Source: Bin80 sp965220935
Lineage (GTDB): Bacteria > Bacteroidota > Rhodothermia > Rhodothermales > Bin80
Assembly: GCA_965220935.1 (NCBI GenBank)
Contig: OZ244857.1
Location: 434,001 to 498,000 of the forward strand
Reading direction: 5' to 3'
Length of the DNA: 64,000 nucleotides
Shown here: one piece after another, positions 8,289 to 17,994 of the stretch
How the letters are laid out: every line of letters starts with the position of its first letter
How positions within the stretch are numbered: the stretch's first letter is position 1
The notes under the pieces: generated by a model
Seen by the model: only the letters and a program-made list of their open reading frames with translations
Databases searched by the model: none
Told to the model about the DNA's origin: nothing
Made by a program: the position numbers and the translations under genes

Positions 8289-9749
8289 ATGAACACTGAT
8301 ACGCAGTATCTACATCAAGTTGCAGAAAGTGACTACGAACATGGGTGGTCAACTGACATTGACTCGGACACAATCCCTAAAGGGCTCAACGAGGATGTGA
8401 TCCGACTAATCTCAGAGAAAAAACAGGATCCCGAATGGATGTTAGATATCCGCCTCCGAGCGTTTCGACACTGGGAAACCCTCGTGACCGATACAGAAAA
8501 ATATCCACGATGGGCGCATATCAAGTACCCCCAAATAAATTTTCAAGATATTAGCTACTATTCGGCGCCAGGTAATAAGCCTCGTTATGAGAGCCTTGAC
8601 GAGGTTGATCCTGAGCTGATTAAAACGTTTGAAGCCCTTGGAATTCCATTGGAAGAGCAGAAGGTGCTCGCAGGGGTTGCTGTTGATGCAGTGATTGATA
8701 GTGTATCGGTTGCGACCACATTTAAAGAAGAACTGGCGAAGCACGGAATCATATTCTGCTCATTTACCGAAGCGATCGAAAATCATGGCGACCTTGTACA
8801 AAAGTATATGGGGAGTGTGGTTCCTTATACCGATAACTTCTACGCTGCCTTGAACTCTGCAGTGTTTAGTGATGGATCGTTCTGCTATATTCCAGCGGGT
8901 GTGCGATGCCCGATGGAATTATCAACCTATTTTAGAATTAATGAGGCGGGGACGGGACAGTTTGAACGTACATTAATTATTGCAGAGGAAGGATCATACG
9001 TATCCTACCTTGAAGGGTGTACTGCACCTCGCCGAGATGAAAATCAGCTTCACGCTGCGGTGGTTGAGATTATTGCTCACAAAGATGCCGAAGTTAAATA
9101 TTCTACCATACAGAATTGGTATCCAGGTAATGAGGAAGGTAAAGGAGGCGTGTATAACTTTGTAACGAAGCGAGGAATCTGTGAAGGCGAAGGGTCAAAG
9201 ATTTCTTGGACGCAGTTAGAGACTGGATCAGCGATCACATGGAAATATCCCAGTGTGATTCTCAAAGGCGATCATTCAATTGGGGAGTTCTATTCTGTGG
9301 CATTCACCAAAGGACATCAGCAGGCCGACACTGGTACCAAAATGTTACATTTGGGGCGTAATACGTCAAGCACAATCATCTCAAAAGGAATTTCTGCTGA
9401 TCAATCTAATAACAGTTATAGAGGATTGGTACGTATCAATAAAGGAGCTTCCAATGCTCGAAATTTTACACAGTGTGACTCAATGCTTTTAGGCGATCGC
9501 TGTGGAGCCCACACCTTTCCATATCTGGAAATACTCAATCCAACCGCTCAGGTAGAACACGAAGCCACAACTAGTAAAGTCGGTGAAGATCAAATGTTTT
9601 ACTGTCAACAGCGTGGCATCAGTGAGCAGGATGCCATCAAACTACTGGTCAGTGGATTCTGTCAGGAAATTCTTACGCAATTACCAATGGAGTTTGCCGT
9701 GGAGGCTCGAAAACTCCTAGCGATTGAACTAGAAGGATCTGTTGGATAA
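8289..9749 (+). CDS. sufB: Fe-S cluster assembly scaffold SufB
   Basis: 486 residues, full length for SufB. Family blocks include WMLDIRLRAFRHW, FCYIPAGVRCPMELSTYFRIN, SYLEGCTAP and the C-terminal beta-helix and helical region GAHTFPYLEI ... EHEATTSKV. Together with SufC and SufD it forms the SufBC2D scaffold on which new Fe-S clusters are built in the cytoplasm. It is the first gene of a five-gene plus-strand operon. SufC begins 34 bp after its stop. Confidence 0.97.
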   Translation: MNTDTQYLHQVAESDYEHGWSTDIDSDTIPKGLNEDVIRLISEKKQDPEWMLDIRLRAFRHWETLVTDTEKYPRWAHIKYPQINFQDISYYSAPGNKPRYESLDEVDPELIKTFEALGIPLEEQKVLAGVAVDAVIDSVSVATTFKEELAKHGIIFCSFTEAIENHGDLVQKYMGSVVPYTDNFYAALNSAVFSDGSFCYIPAGVRCPMELSTYFRINEAGTGQFERTLIIAEEGSYVSYLEGCTAPRRDENQLHAAVVEIIAHKDAEVKYSTIQNWYPGNEEGKGGVYNFVTKRGICEGEGSKISWTQLETGSAITWKYPSVILKGDHSIGEFYSVAFTKGHQQADTGTKMLHLGRNTSSTIISKGISADQSNNSYRGLVRINKGASNARNFTQCDSMLLGDRCGAHTFPYLEILNPTAQVEHEATTSKVGEDQMFYCQQRGISEQDAIKLLVSGFCQEILTQLPMEFAVEARKLLAIELEGSVG

Positions 9750-9783
9750 TCCATATGGATATAATTGCTATACATAAACACGA

Positions 9784-10539
9784 ATGAATCCAATTCTAGA
9801 AATTCAAAAACTCAAGGCCTCGGTTGAAGGGATGCCCATCCTTAAAGGCGTTGACCTGTCAATCAACCCTGGCGAGGTTCATGCAATCATGGGACCCAAT
9901 GGATCTGGAAAAAGTACGCTCGCCTCTGTCTTGGCTGGGAATGAAGAGTATGAGGTTGAAGGTGGAACCGTTCAGTATCTGGGGCGCGATCTCTTAGAAA
10001 TGGATGTTGACGAACGCGCCCGCGAAGGCGTATTTCTGGCGTTCCAATATCCTGTAGAGCTCCCAGGAGTTAGTACCATGAACTTCTTAAAGCAGGCCGT
10101 GAATTCTGTAAGAGAACATCGCGGACAACAACCGCTTGGAGCTGCTGCACTCCTGCGACTCGCTAAAGAAAAGGCTGCATTGATTGAATTAGATGCACGC
10201 CTAAAACAGCGATCAGTCAATCAAGGATTTTCGGGTGGAGAAAAGAAAAGAAATGAGATTTTTCAGCTAGCGATGTTAGAGCCAACTCTAGCAATACTTG
10301 ATGAAACAGATTCTGGACTAGACATAGATGCACTTCGAAGTGTTTCTCACGGTGTCAATCAGCTACGTACTTCCGATCGTGGATTTTTAATCATTACACA
10401 TTATCAGAGGCTTCTCAATTATATTGAACCAGATTTTGTTCATGTCATGGCTCACGGCCAACTTGTTCGGTCGGGTGGAAGAGATCTAGCAGTGGAATTG
10501 GAGGAGCATGGCTATGATTGGATCCAAAGTGAGCATTAG
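9784..10539 (+). CDS. sufC: SUF system ATPase SufC
   Basis: 251 residues. ABC-ATPase landmarks: Walker A GPNGSGKST (residues 37-45), signature SGGEKKRNEI (150-159) and Walker B/D-loop AILDETDSGLDID (170-182). 'EKKRNEI' after the signature is typical of SufC rather than transporters. It energises conformational change of the SufB-SufD scaffold. The gene sits between sufB and sufD; its stop lies 10 bp before the preferred sufD ATG. Confidence 0.97.
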   Translation: MNPILEIQKLKASVEGMPILKGVDLSINPGEVHAIMGPNGSGKSTLASVLAGNEEYEVEGGTVQYLGRDLLEMDVDERAREGVFLAFQYPVELPGVSTMNFLKQAVNSVREHRGQQPLGAAALLRLAKEKAALIELDARLKQRSVNQGFSGGEKKRNEIFQLAMLEPTLAILDETDSGLDIDALRSVSHGVNQLRTSDRGFLIITHYQRLLNYIEPDFVHVMAHGQLVRSGGRDLAVELEEHGYDWIQSEH

Positions 10540-10549
10540 GATACTCATC

Positions 10550-11827
10550 ATGACGGATCATCGTATAGAAGATCGTTTCTTGGCGGCGTACCAACGTTTT
10601 CAGTCCTTAAATGGAACTGCTACTCCCCTGACTCCTCTCGCTCATAAGGCCATTGAGCAGTTTGCAGATACAGGGTTCCCGACGCGAAAAAGTGAATCTT
10701 GGAAGTATACAAATATTATCCCGATCATGAATCGTACCTATCAGATCGTAGATCCAGTCCGTACGACTGTGAACGGGATAGACGAGCTGAACGCCCATCA
10801 AGCTGTATTTATTAATGGTCGTTTTTCCCAAAACCTGTCCAGATTAGATGACCTTCCCAGTGGTGTCACTGTTGCAAGCCTCGCTGATGTGACAGATTAT
10901 GACCTCATTCAGTCACAACTTGGATCATATGCTAGTTGTGCAGATGAACCATTTACTGCATTAAATACAGCATTTCTGAAAGACGGTGCAGTGATTCAGG
11001 CGTCCTCTGATACACAACTTGATCGCCCAGTTCATATTATTCAAAGGATTGTTTCTGATGAGCCAGCGATGGTTCAACCCAGAATTTTCATTCATTCAGA
11101 TGATGGGGCATCATTACAGGTCGTTCATTCCATAGAGTATGCTGATTCTGTCTCTGCGCTTACTAATTGCGTTACTGAAATTCATGTAGGTAAAAAGGCG
11201 CGGGTTGATTTTCTTGATTTACAGATCGGAACTTCACAGACCACTTTGGTCACGAACCTGAGTGTTTATCAACAAGAAGAAAGTAAATTTCAGAGTGATG
11301 TGTTTACATTCGGTGGAGAGATCGTCCGCAATAATCTTTCCATTCACACTGATGCTGAGCATTGTGAAAGTATCCTGAATGGATTATTTATGGCCCGTGA
11401 GCGGTCCCATATTGATAATCATACATTTGTGGATCATGCTAAACCCAACTGTTATAGTTCTGAGTATTACAAGGGGATCCTAGACGATTATGCAACTGGA
11501 GTTTTTCATGGTCAGGTACTGGTGCGTGAAGATGCACAACTGATCAATGCGTACCAGACGAATCGAAGTGTTTTACTGACCGATACGGCCCGAATGTACT
11601 CAAAACCAGCTCTTGAGATTTATGCTGATGATGTAAAATGTTCTCATGGGGCAACAACTGGCCAATTAGATAAAGATGGGTTGTTTTACCTTCGATCGCG
11701 TGGAATATCAGAGGAGAATGCACGTCAGTTGATGCTCACATCATTTGCTGGGGATATCATTGAAAAATCTCCTATTAAGACTTTGCATGACGTACTCTAC
11801 AATGAAGTGGAGCGCATGCTACGTTGA
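10550..11827 (+). CDS. sufD: Fe-S cluster assembly protein SufD
   Basis: 425 residues from ATG 10550 (MTDHRIEDRF). An in-frame ATG at 10508, inside sufC, gives an improbable extension. SufB/SufD-type beta-helix with FPTRKSESWKYTN near the N-terminus, then NNLSIHTDAEHCESILNG, HVDHAKPNCYSSEYYKG-type and DDVKCSHGATTGQLD blocks, and the C-terminal SRGISEENARQLM shared with SufB. It pairs with SufB in the SufBC2D complex and is needed for iron entry. Third gene of the suf operon. Confidence 0.95.
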   Translation: MTDHRIEDRFLAAYQRFQSLNGTATPLTPLAHKAIEQFADTGFPTRKSESWKYTNIIPIMNRTYQIVDPVRTTVNGIDELNAHQAVFINGRFSQNLSRLDDLPSGVTVASLADVTDYDLIQSQLGSYASCADEPFTALNTAFLKDGAVIQASSDTQLDRPVHIIQRIVSDEPAMVQPRIFIHSDDGASLQVVHSIEYADSVSALTNCVTEIHVGKKARVDFLDLQIGTSQTTLVTNLSVYQQEESKFQSDVFTFGGEIVRNNLSIHTDAEHCESILNGLFMARERSHIDNHTFVDHAKPNCYSSEYYKGILDDYATGVFHGQVLVREDAQLINAYQTNRSVLLTDTARMYSKPALEIYADDVKCSHGATTGQLDKDGLFYLRSRGISEENARQLMLTSFAGDIIEKSPIKTLHDVLYNEVERMLR

Positions 11828-11839
11828 ACCCGCCTATAA

Positions 11840-13540
11840 ATGATGGCACGCTCATCTATCAGAGATTGTTTTCCCACTCTACGACAGAAGGTGTACGGTC
11901 AGCCATTGGTTTATCTTGACAGTGCTGCATCATCACTTAAGCCTGAGTGTGTCATTGACTGTCTGAGTCATTACTATGCCAATGAACACAGTAATGTCCA
12001 TCGTGGAGTCCATTATTTGAGTCAACGAGCGACGGAGCGTTATGAGGAAGCCAGAAAACGTGTCGCTCAATTTATTGGTGCTCCTAGTGAGCGATCCATT
12101 ATTTTCACCCGTGGAACAACAGAGTCTATCAATTTCGTTGCATCCACATTTGGTGCTACAACCATCCATTCTGGTGATGAAATTCTCACTACAGTGATGG
12201 AGCACCATTCCAACCTAGTTCCATGGCAACGATTGGCTCATCAGCGTCATGCACATCTTCGTGTCCTTGATGTATCTATGGCAGGTACCATCACCACTGA
12301 TGCATTTGTGAGACAGATGAACGATAGAACTCGCCTGATTGCTCTGGGGCATGTCTCCAACAGTTTAGGAACCCTGCATCCTGTTGAGGAGATCATTAAA
12401 GAGGCCCACAAACGAGATATTAAGGTTCTCTTAGATGGTGCCCAAGGGCTTCCTCATCTGCCGCTGAACATGCAAGAGCTAGACTGCGATTTTTACTGTG
12501 CTAGTAGCCACAAAGCCTACGGACCGACTGGCGTGGGATTTTTATATGGGAAGGAAGAAATTCTTGAAGAAATGCCTCCATGGCATGGAGGAGGGGATAT
12601 GATTGATCAGGTTCACCGAACGTATTCAACCTGGGCGGATATCCCTCATAAATTTGAGGCAGGTACCCCAAATATTGCTGGTATTATTGGTATGGCTGCA
12701 GCAATTGACTATTTGGATAGTATCGGAATGGACACCTTGCATCAAAACGAACAAGAGATTCTCAAATATGCTCATGAGCAGGTCAGATCTGTTCCCGGGC
12801 TCAGAATAATTGGTACGGCTTCAAAAAAGATCGGAGTATTGAGTTTTCTCCTTGATGGACATCATCCTTATGATGTTGGCCATGCGCTTGATCAGGCAGG
12901 AATTGCTGTTCGGACTGGCCATCACTGTACAATGCCTTTGATGGAGTATTATGGAATTACTGGAACAATTCGAGTCTCGCTGGGAGCCTACAACACCTTT
13001 GAGGACATTGATGTGCTCGTCGCGCGGCTGAAAGAAATTGCTTCAGGCACCACGAACTATCATAAGCCGGTCATCACTAATGGCTATAATAAAGAATCTG
13101 ACCTGTTTGATCATCAGTCAATACAGATCCGTAAGGCGGCATTAGTTGAAGACTTGGAGTTGTTTGATGAGTTGGATGGACGCCGAGAGTATCTCATTGA
13201 ACTTGGCGAAAATTTGCCTCCCCTTGACGCATCATTGAAGATTGAAGCTAACCGAATTCATGGATGTCTTGCAATGGTATGGCTTCATAGCACCATTGAT
13301 AGTGGTCGGATCTATTTTAAGGCAGACAGCGATGCTATTACGACCCGTGGGATGATTGCCCTATTGATCCAGTTATTGGATGGGCAATTTCCTCGTGACA
13401 TTCTTGAGACAGATCTGTTTACTTTGATTGATGAGATCGGACTGCCGAGTCTGATTACTGCGCGCCGAAAAAATGGTCTTAATCGTATGATAGAGCGAAT
13501 TCAAAAAGAAGCATCAATTGCCGAGACACATGAATTGTGA
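11840..13540 (+). CDS. SufS cysteine desulfurase fused to SufE
   Basis: 566 residues, longer than SufS alone (~405). Residues 1-~405 are a class II cysteine desulfurase: PLP lysine in SSHKAYGPTGVGFLYG (K225), active-site cysteine in RTGHHCTMPL (C363), and RVSLGAYNTFEDID near the end. After a short linker, residues ~428-566 form a SufE domain: DELDGRREYLIELGENLPPL and IHGCLAMVWL with the acceptor cysteine C476. The fusion lets persulfide pass from C363 to C476 within one chain before delivery to SufB. Start at ATG 11840; ATG 11843 is equally possible. Fourth gene of the suf operon, overlapping the next by 11 bp. Confidence 0.93.
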   Translation: MMARSSIRDCFPTLRQKVYGQPLVYLDSAASSLKPECVIDCLSHYYANEHSNVHRGVHYLSQRATERYEEARKRVAQFIGAPSERSIIFTRGTTESINFVASTFGATTIHSGDEILTTVMEHHSNLVPWQRLAHQRHAHLRVLDVSMAGTITTDAFVRQMNDRTRLIALGHVSNSLGTLHPVEEIIKEAHKRDIKVLLDGAQGLPHLPLNMQELDCDFYCASSHKAYGPTGVGFLYGKEEILEEMPPWHGGGDMIDQVHRTYSTWADIPHKFEAGTPNIAGIIGMAAAIDYLDSIGMDTLHQNEQEILKYAHEQVRSVPGLRIIGTASKKIGVLSFLLDGHHPYDVGHALDQAGIAVRTGHHCTMPLMEYYGITGTIRVSLGAYNTFEDIDVLVARLKEIASGTTNYHKPVITNGYNKESDLFDHQSIQIRKAALVEDLELFDELDGRREYLIELGENLPPLDASLKIEANRIHGCLAMVWLHSTIDSGRIYFKADSDAITTRGMIALLIQLLDGQFPRDILETDLFTLIDEIGLPSLITARRKNGLNRMIERIQKEASIAETHEL

Positions 13541-13865
13541 GGTGATTGATAACGCAAAAACGGCAGGCCTTGCTGACCAAGTGATTGCGTCAATACGGGA
13601 AGTGTATGACCCGGAAATTCCAGTCAATGTATACGATCTAGGATTGATCTATAGGGTTCATGTAGACGATGATGACAGGGCGTTTGTCACGATGACATTA
13701 ACCACTCCGAACTGCCCAGTTGCTGACAGCCTTCCAAGTCAAGTTGAATCTGTTGTCATGTTAACTGAGGGGGTTACTGATGCGCGTGTCGAACTGACAT
13801 TTGACCCGCCATTCACGATGGACATGATGAGTGACGAGGCAAAATTGGAACTGGGGTTGATGTAG
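13530..13865 (+). CDS. SufT-like DUF59/MIP18 family Fe-S maturation protein
   Basis: 111 residues from ATG 13530, which overlaps the sufSE stop; a TTG at 13518 also opens the frame. DUF59 landmarks: VIASIREVYDPEIPVNVYDLGLIY, LTTPNCPVADSLP with the conserved cysteine, and VELTFDPPF. SufT-type proteins help mature Fe-S proteins, and this gene closes many Bacteroidota suf operons. Tight overlap indicates co-translation with SufSE. Confidence 0.92.
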   Translation: MNCEVIDNAKTAGLADQVIASIREVYDPEIPVNVYDLGLIYRVHVDDDDRAFVTMTLTTPNCPVADSLPSQVESVVMLTEGVTDARVELTFDPPFTMDMMSDEAKLELGLM

Positions 13866-14445
13866 GTTTAGCGGATTATTGTTTGAATGCAGGCAAGTAG
13901 AGCAGAATGAATGGACGCTTGAAGTTGAGACCTTACTCTGATTTTCTATTACGGATCTTCAACATAGAAATCCTTTGTTTTGAAGGTATATAGAAAATCC
14001 CACAGAATGCCAATAAATTCTATATAAACTTATAGATTGCCCACAAATTAGGTTGAGTTTTTAAGTCAAAAACATAGCAGTTTGACCAGTTCCAGAGATG
14101 CGATTTTTATCTTATTCCACAATGATATCAAGGAATCCTCAGGACGGGGTTTCTGGGTAATTGCTCAGACTATATGAACAAAATAATTGATAGTTTAGAT
14201 TCGTAAATAAAATCTAATGGAGCATACATCTGCTATAATAATTGGGAATGATATGCATGTGTATCCATAGGGCTTGGTAAGGTTTGAAAGAGCGAGTAAA
14301 AATCTTTTCCGAATTTTCTGTAATTTGTTGCAACTGTTAATTATTTTGGCCGTGTATTTTGGGTACACAAGCACAAATAAATACTGTAATGAAACCACGC
14401 AAACCAATCAAGAAACGGACAGGATCAGGGCAATCGCACCGTGAA
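13866..14445. other. Intergenic gap upstream of an IS relic
   Basis: 580 bp, AT-rich. No gene that I trust; a 70-codon minus-strand frame here has no family likeness. It may hold the worn left end of the IS1595-type element that follows, but I could not pair it with a right end. Confidence 0.4.
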
Positions 14446-15354
14446 TGAATCTCTTGGATAAACTCATGAAGATGTTTCCAGACAATGAGACTGCTGAAAA
14501 GTGGTTTGCAGAGCAACGCTGGGGGAGGTGAGCCTATCTGCCCACATTGTGGTTGTAATAGTCTACAAACGAATTGTGCGCATCATATGCCGTATCGGTG
14601 CAGGAAGCGTTTCAGCGCGCGTGTAGGAACGGTCATGTAGGATACCAAGTTGAGTTATCAGATTTGGGCATTAGCCATCTACATTATTGACACAGGCATT
14701 AAAGGCGTAGAAACTGCACAGGGACTTGGATATTACTCAAAAGACAGCATGGTATCTGGCGCATCGGCTCCGTGAATCATGGAATCATGATCTTGAAGAG
14801 TTTGAGGGACCGATTGAAGTAGATGAGGCATATGTTGGTGGATTGGAAAAGAACAAGCATGAGAACAAGAAGCTTAACGCAGGCCGTGGAACGGTTGGCA
14901 AAACTGCGGTTGTTGGAGCAAAGGATCGCACTACCAATCAAGTACAGGCACGGGTGATTGAGGATACTACTGCTGAGACGCTCAGAGGCTTCGTATATGA
15001 CACTTCTAATGAAGATGCACAAATATACACAGATGACTTCAGAGGCTACCAGTCATTAAAGAGATTGGCACATGAAACCGTAAAGCACTCTGTTAAAGAA
15101 TACGTGAACGGAGAAGCCCATATCAACGGCATGGAATCTTTCTGGGCATTGTTAAAGCGTGGCTGCTATGGCACGTATCAAGAATGTTACCCAAGCACCT
15201 ACAGAGCTACGTAAACGAGTTTACTGGCCGGCATAATATTAGGACTATGATATCATCAAGCAGGTGGAATTATCTGCTTAAAGGGCTATATGACAAAGAG
15301 ATGACATACAAGTGGTTAACTCGCAAAACAAAACTGAATCCAACGGCAGTATGA
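14446..15354 (+). pseudogene. Decayed IS1595 (ISXO2-like) transposase
   Basis: The protein can be followed in pieces in different frames. MNLLDKLMKMFPDNETAEKW begins at 14446. A zinc-ribbon GGEPICPHCG and RCRKRFSARVGTVM follow after a frameshift near 14520, with a TAG inside at 14638. QKTAWYLAHRLRESW and the catalytic-domain section FEGPIEVDEAYVGG ... IYTDDFRGYQ ... NGMESFWALLKRG read from 14726, and after another shift near 15175 comes the C-terminal LPKHLQSYVNEFTGRHNIR to TGA 15354. Domain order matches ISXO2-like DDE transposases. With at least three frame breaks it is dead. Terminal inverted repeats were not identified. Its end overlaps the start of the EcoRV-like methylase. Confidence 0.85.
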
Positions 15355-16175
15355 CAAAAGCACCACCTATAAAGATCCAGGGGATAAAAACGAAACTTGT
15401 TCCTTTCATCAAACAAAACATTGTTTGGACTCGTAAAGGAAAATGGATTGAGCCTTTTGTCGGTTCAGGATCTGTTTTATTTAATTTGGCTCCAGACAGG
15501 GCTCTTGTTGGAGACACAAATCAGCATCTAATTTCATTCTACAATCATATTCAGAAAAGAGAAATTACTTCCGAAATAGCACGGTCCTTTTTGGAGGAAG
15601 AGGGGCGGAAATTGCTGGAAGTTGGAGAGGATCATTATTACAGCATTAGAGAAAGATTTAATGCTTACCATGCCCCGCTTGATTTCCTTTTTTTGAACAG
15701 ATCTTGTTTTAATGGACTAATGAGATTTAATAAAAGTGGTGGATTTAACACGCCATTTTGTCGCAAGCCTGAGCGGTTTAGACCTGCCTACATAACGAAG
15801 ATTTGTAACCAGATTAAATGGGTGGCAGATGTAATGGATGGAAAAGATTGGGAGTTTATCTGTGCTGATTGGAGTGAAACTTTGAGTAGAGCAAATAAGA
15901 ATGATTTTGTGTATGCAGATCCTCCTTACGTCGGTAGATTTGCCGATTATTTCAATCAATGGAGTATTCATGACTCAGCGAAGTTAGAAACATCTTTGAA
16001 GAATCTTTCGTGTTCATTTTTGTACTCAATGTGGGCAGAAAATAAATACCGTAGGAATCATGGACTTTTCTCAACATTCGCGGAATATGATATAAGAACA
16101 TTCGTTCATTGTTATCATTTAGGTTCAACCGAGAATTTGAGAAATAAAATGATGGAGGCACTTGTAGTTGGATGA
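15351..16175 (+). CDS. EcoRV-like adenine-N6 DNA methyltransferase (D12 class)
   Basis: 274 residues from ATG 15351; an in-frame GTG at 15312 reads through the IS relic and is rejected. D12-class (Dam-like, alpha) layout: N-terminal QGIKTKLVPFIK, SAM motif I E34PFVGSGS, the block PLDFLFLNRSCFNGLMRFN and catalytic D190PPY. From memory these blocks are close to M.EcoRV (QGIKTKLVP, LDFLFLNRSCFNG, GGFN.PFC.KP.RF, AYITKI.NQ). M.EcoRV methylates the first adenine of GATATC, so the same specificity is inferred, not shown. The reading frame is intact, its stop overlaps the endonuclease relic ATG (ATGA), and the relic next door is EcoRV-like, which supports the call. Confidence 0.9.
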   Translation: MTKAPPIKIQGIKTKLVPFIKQNIVWTRKGKWIEPFVGSGSVLFNLAPDRALVGDTNQHLISFYNHIQKREITSEIARSFLEEEGRKLLEVGEDHYYSIRERFNAYHAPLDFLFLNRSCFNGLMRFNKSGGFNTPFCRKPERFRPAYITKICNQIKWVADVMDGKDWEFICADWSETLSRANKNDFVYADPPYVGRFADYFNQWSIHDSAKLETSLKNLSCSFLYSMWAENKYRRNHGLFSTFAEYDIRTFVHCYHLGSTENLRNKMMEALVVG

Positions 16176-16839
16176 AAAAACTCTCACAGATGCAGAATGG
16201 GTATAGTATATGTGGTATGGTTGACTGAAAAGGACATGTATTCCCCTGGGTTCAGATACAAAAGTAATCAGTACTATTTTTGAGATTATAACAAGACAAT
16301 CTGTTGCCTCATATGCAGACGAAATTGGGTTACAACTATGTGAACCTATGAAACAAATCATTATCCCGACTATACTTTAATGGAAAGTGACGAGGATAAG
16401 TTTAAGATTGCGATTGATGTTAAAACTACATAGTGAACTGAGGGATGAAAGTTTCCCTATACGCTGGGAAGCTATACAAGTTATATCCACCCTGAATCCA
16501 AAAATATCGCTTATCCATACAGCGATTATGCGGAGCATTGGATGATAGGCTTTGTTTACAACTGTGGGGAAATGGAATGTTAGCCCGAATATCTATTCAT
16601 TTGATGATGTTAGAGTTTTTGTGCAGGAAAAATGGAAAATCGCGAGTGATAAAGCTAGTAGTGGAAATACTGCGAATATAGGCAGTATAAATGACGACTT
16701 ATCAGATTTCATTGGCGGAAATGGTGTCTTTTCATCTGAGCAAGAATTTTTGAGATATTGGCAAGGATATAAGAGAACCAAAAAAGAACGAAAGCAATCA
16801 TATTCAAACATTGATGAGTTCCGTAACCTTTTTATCTAA
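16172..16839 (+). pseudogene. Relic of an EcoRV-like restriction endonuclease
   Basis: Starts at ATG 16172, overlapping the methylase stop. Piecing frames together gives an EcoRV-length protein: YSICGMVD (then TGA 16226), PLGSDTKVISTIFE after a frameshift near 16243, NHYPDYTL ... KIAIDVKTT after another near 16356, stops around 16431, then KFPYTLGSYTSY and YAEHWMIGFVYN. A last shift near 16556 leads to VRVFVQEKWKIAS, SSGNTANIGS, GVFSSEQEFLRYW and YSNIDEFRN. These follow EcoRV in order (PLGSDTKV.STIFE, HYPDFTLY, AIDIKTTY, SGNTTNIGS, GIFDSEDEFLDYW, NNISEYRN). The catalytic D...DxK residues and the glycine-rich DNA-recognition loop are still legible, but the stops and three frameshifts rule out a functional product. 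Confidence 0.9.
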
Positions 16840-17994
16840 ATCAACCATAAAGACAAAAACCAAACAAGCCTCTGCGAAGCAAGGCCGTCCTATGAAGGAC
16901 TCGCGGAGTACAGCGCTCTATCTAGTTAGGATCACCTGAAGCGCTGGCAAAGAAGATCATGAGTACTCCTCCAGATAAAGGGAAGATCAAAAACCGTTAA
17001 AAATCAAAATTTCTACAATCTTTCCAAGACCGTGGGTATTCGCGTATATAATTCCCTAATAATTGCATCAGCCATTATTGCTAGCAATTTTGCACTGGTT
17101 TCCCCATTATTCAGGGAGGCTCTTGGATTTAGAAAGGAGTTCAGGATTGAAATGTCTGAGATGAAGCCTGAACTCGCGAGATAGAGTCTGTCAAATCCAG
17201 ACTCAATGCACTTGAAAACCTGATGAAAAATTTAAGGTTGAAGTCAATCATCTCAAATCTGAGGTGTCAGAAGTCAAGTCAGATATTATAGAAATTAAAC
17301 TCTCAATGCTACACATTTGGAAGAGGCGCTCTTAAATTTGAATCGTCAAGTAGATCACGATAGGGCTACTTCAAAAGAAGAGCATCAAAAACTTGAAATG
17401 ACCATTGAAAAACTCAGTGAACATGTTTTTGATTTAAACGGAGATATGAAAAGAGTTTCAGGGCATCTATTTGGAGTTAATGGCCATACTATAGAGGCAT
17501 GATACTCAGTTTAAACCATGTCAACGGTTTCAAATTAGGGAGACTTTAAGCCTCCATAGATCTTCGCATGTGGTAGTGCTGTTTCAAAACTCTTGTACTT
17601 GATGTACCTTTCAGATTTTGAAGCTAGATGACTAGCCGTGCAACAGGTTAACCCTTGCCCTCGCTGACAATCGCGAGATTCTCGTTTTGTGCATCTTCCT
17701 CAAGAAAGTAGAATTTGTAAGTTTCCTTAACGTCTCATTTCAATCATTGCAACATCCTGTGTACTGCAAGATTTTCAATTATCAAGCAGTGCGGTCTCTC
17801 CATCACCTGCTGAATTACAAAGGTGGACGGACTTTTCTTGCTCAAGGGGTCTGAGTGAATATCGCAATGATTCCTGTGTGCACAGAAAACAGAGTGCCGC
17901 AGATGAAGTAGAACTCGGCATAATAACGATAGGGGTTATCTATCATTGCTCTAATCAAACCTGCCACAAGTGGTAACAATTAGGCCAGGGCAAA
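16840..17994. other. Degraded region with fragments only
   Basis: About 1.15 kb without an intact gene apart from a doubtful short frame at 17317-17502. Around 17040-17500 several short frames read like pieces of one membrane-anchored coiled-coil protein (a hydrophobic stretch, then EFRIEMSEMKPEL and a K/E/L-rich tail) broken by stops. The stretch 17503-17994 shows nothing I recognise. Confidence 0.5.
17317..17502 (+). pseudogene. Coiled-coil protein fragment, unknown
   Basis: 61 codons, rich in E, K, L, H and D with heptad-like spacing (HQKLEMTIEKLSEHVFDLNG). It has the same character as the broken frames just upstream (17040-17310) and is probably the surviving C-terminal end of that decayed gene. 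No family recognised. Confidence 0.35.

Noticed and set aside
14195..14407. 70-codon minus-strand frame in the gap before the IS1595 relic
   Set aside because: No family likeness or plausible signal, in an AT-rich gap; treated as chance.
15312..15350. GTG-initiated N-terminal extension of the EcoRV-like methylase
   Set aside because: These codons lie in the end of the IS1595 relic and have no counterpart in M.EcoRV-type proteins.
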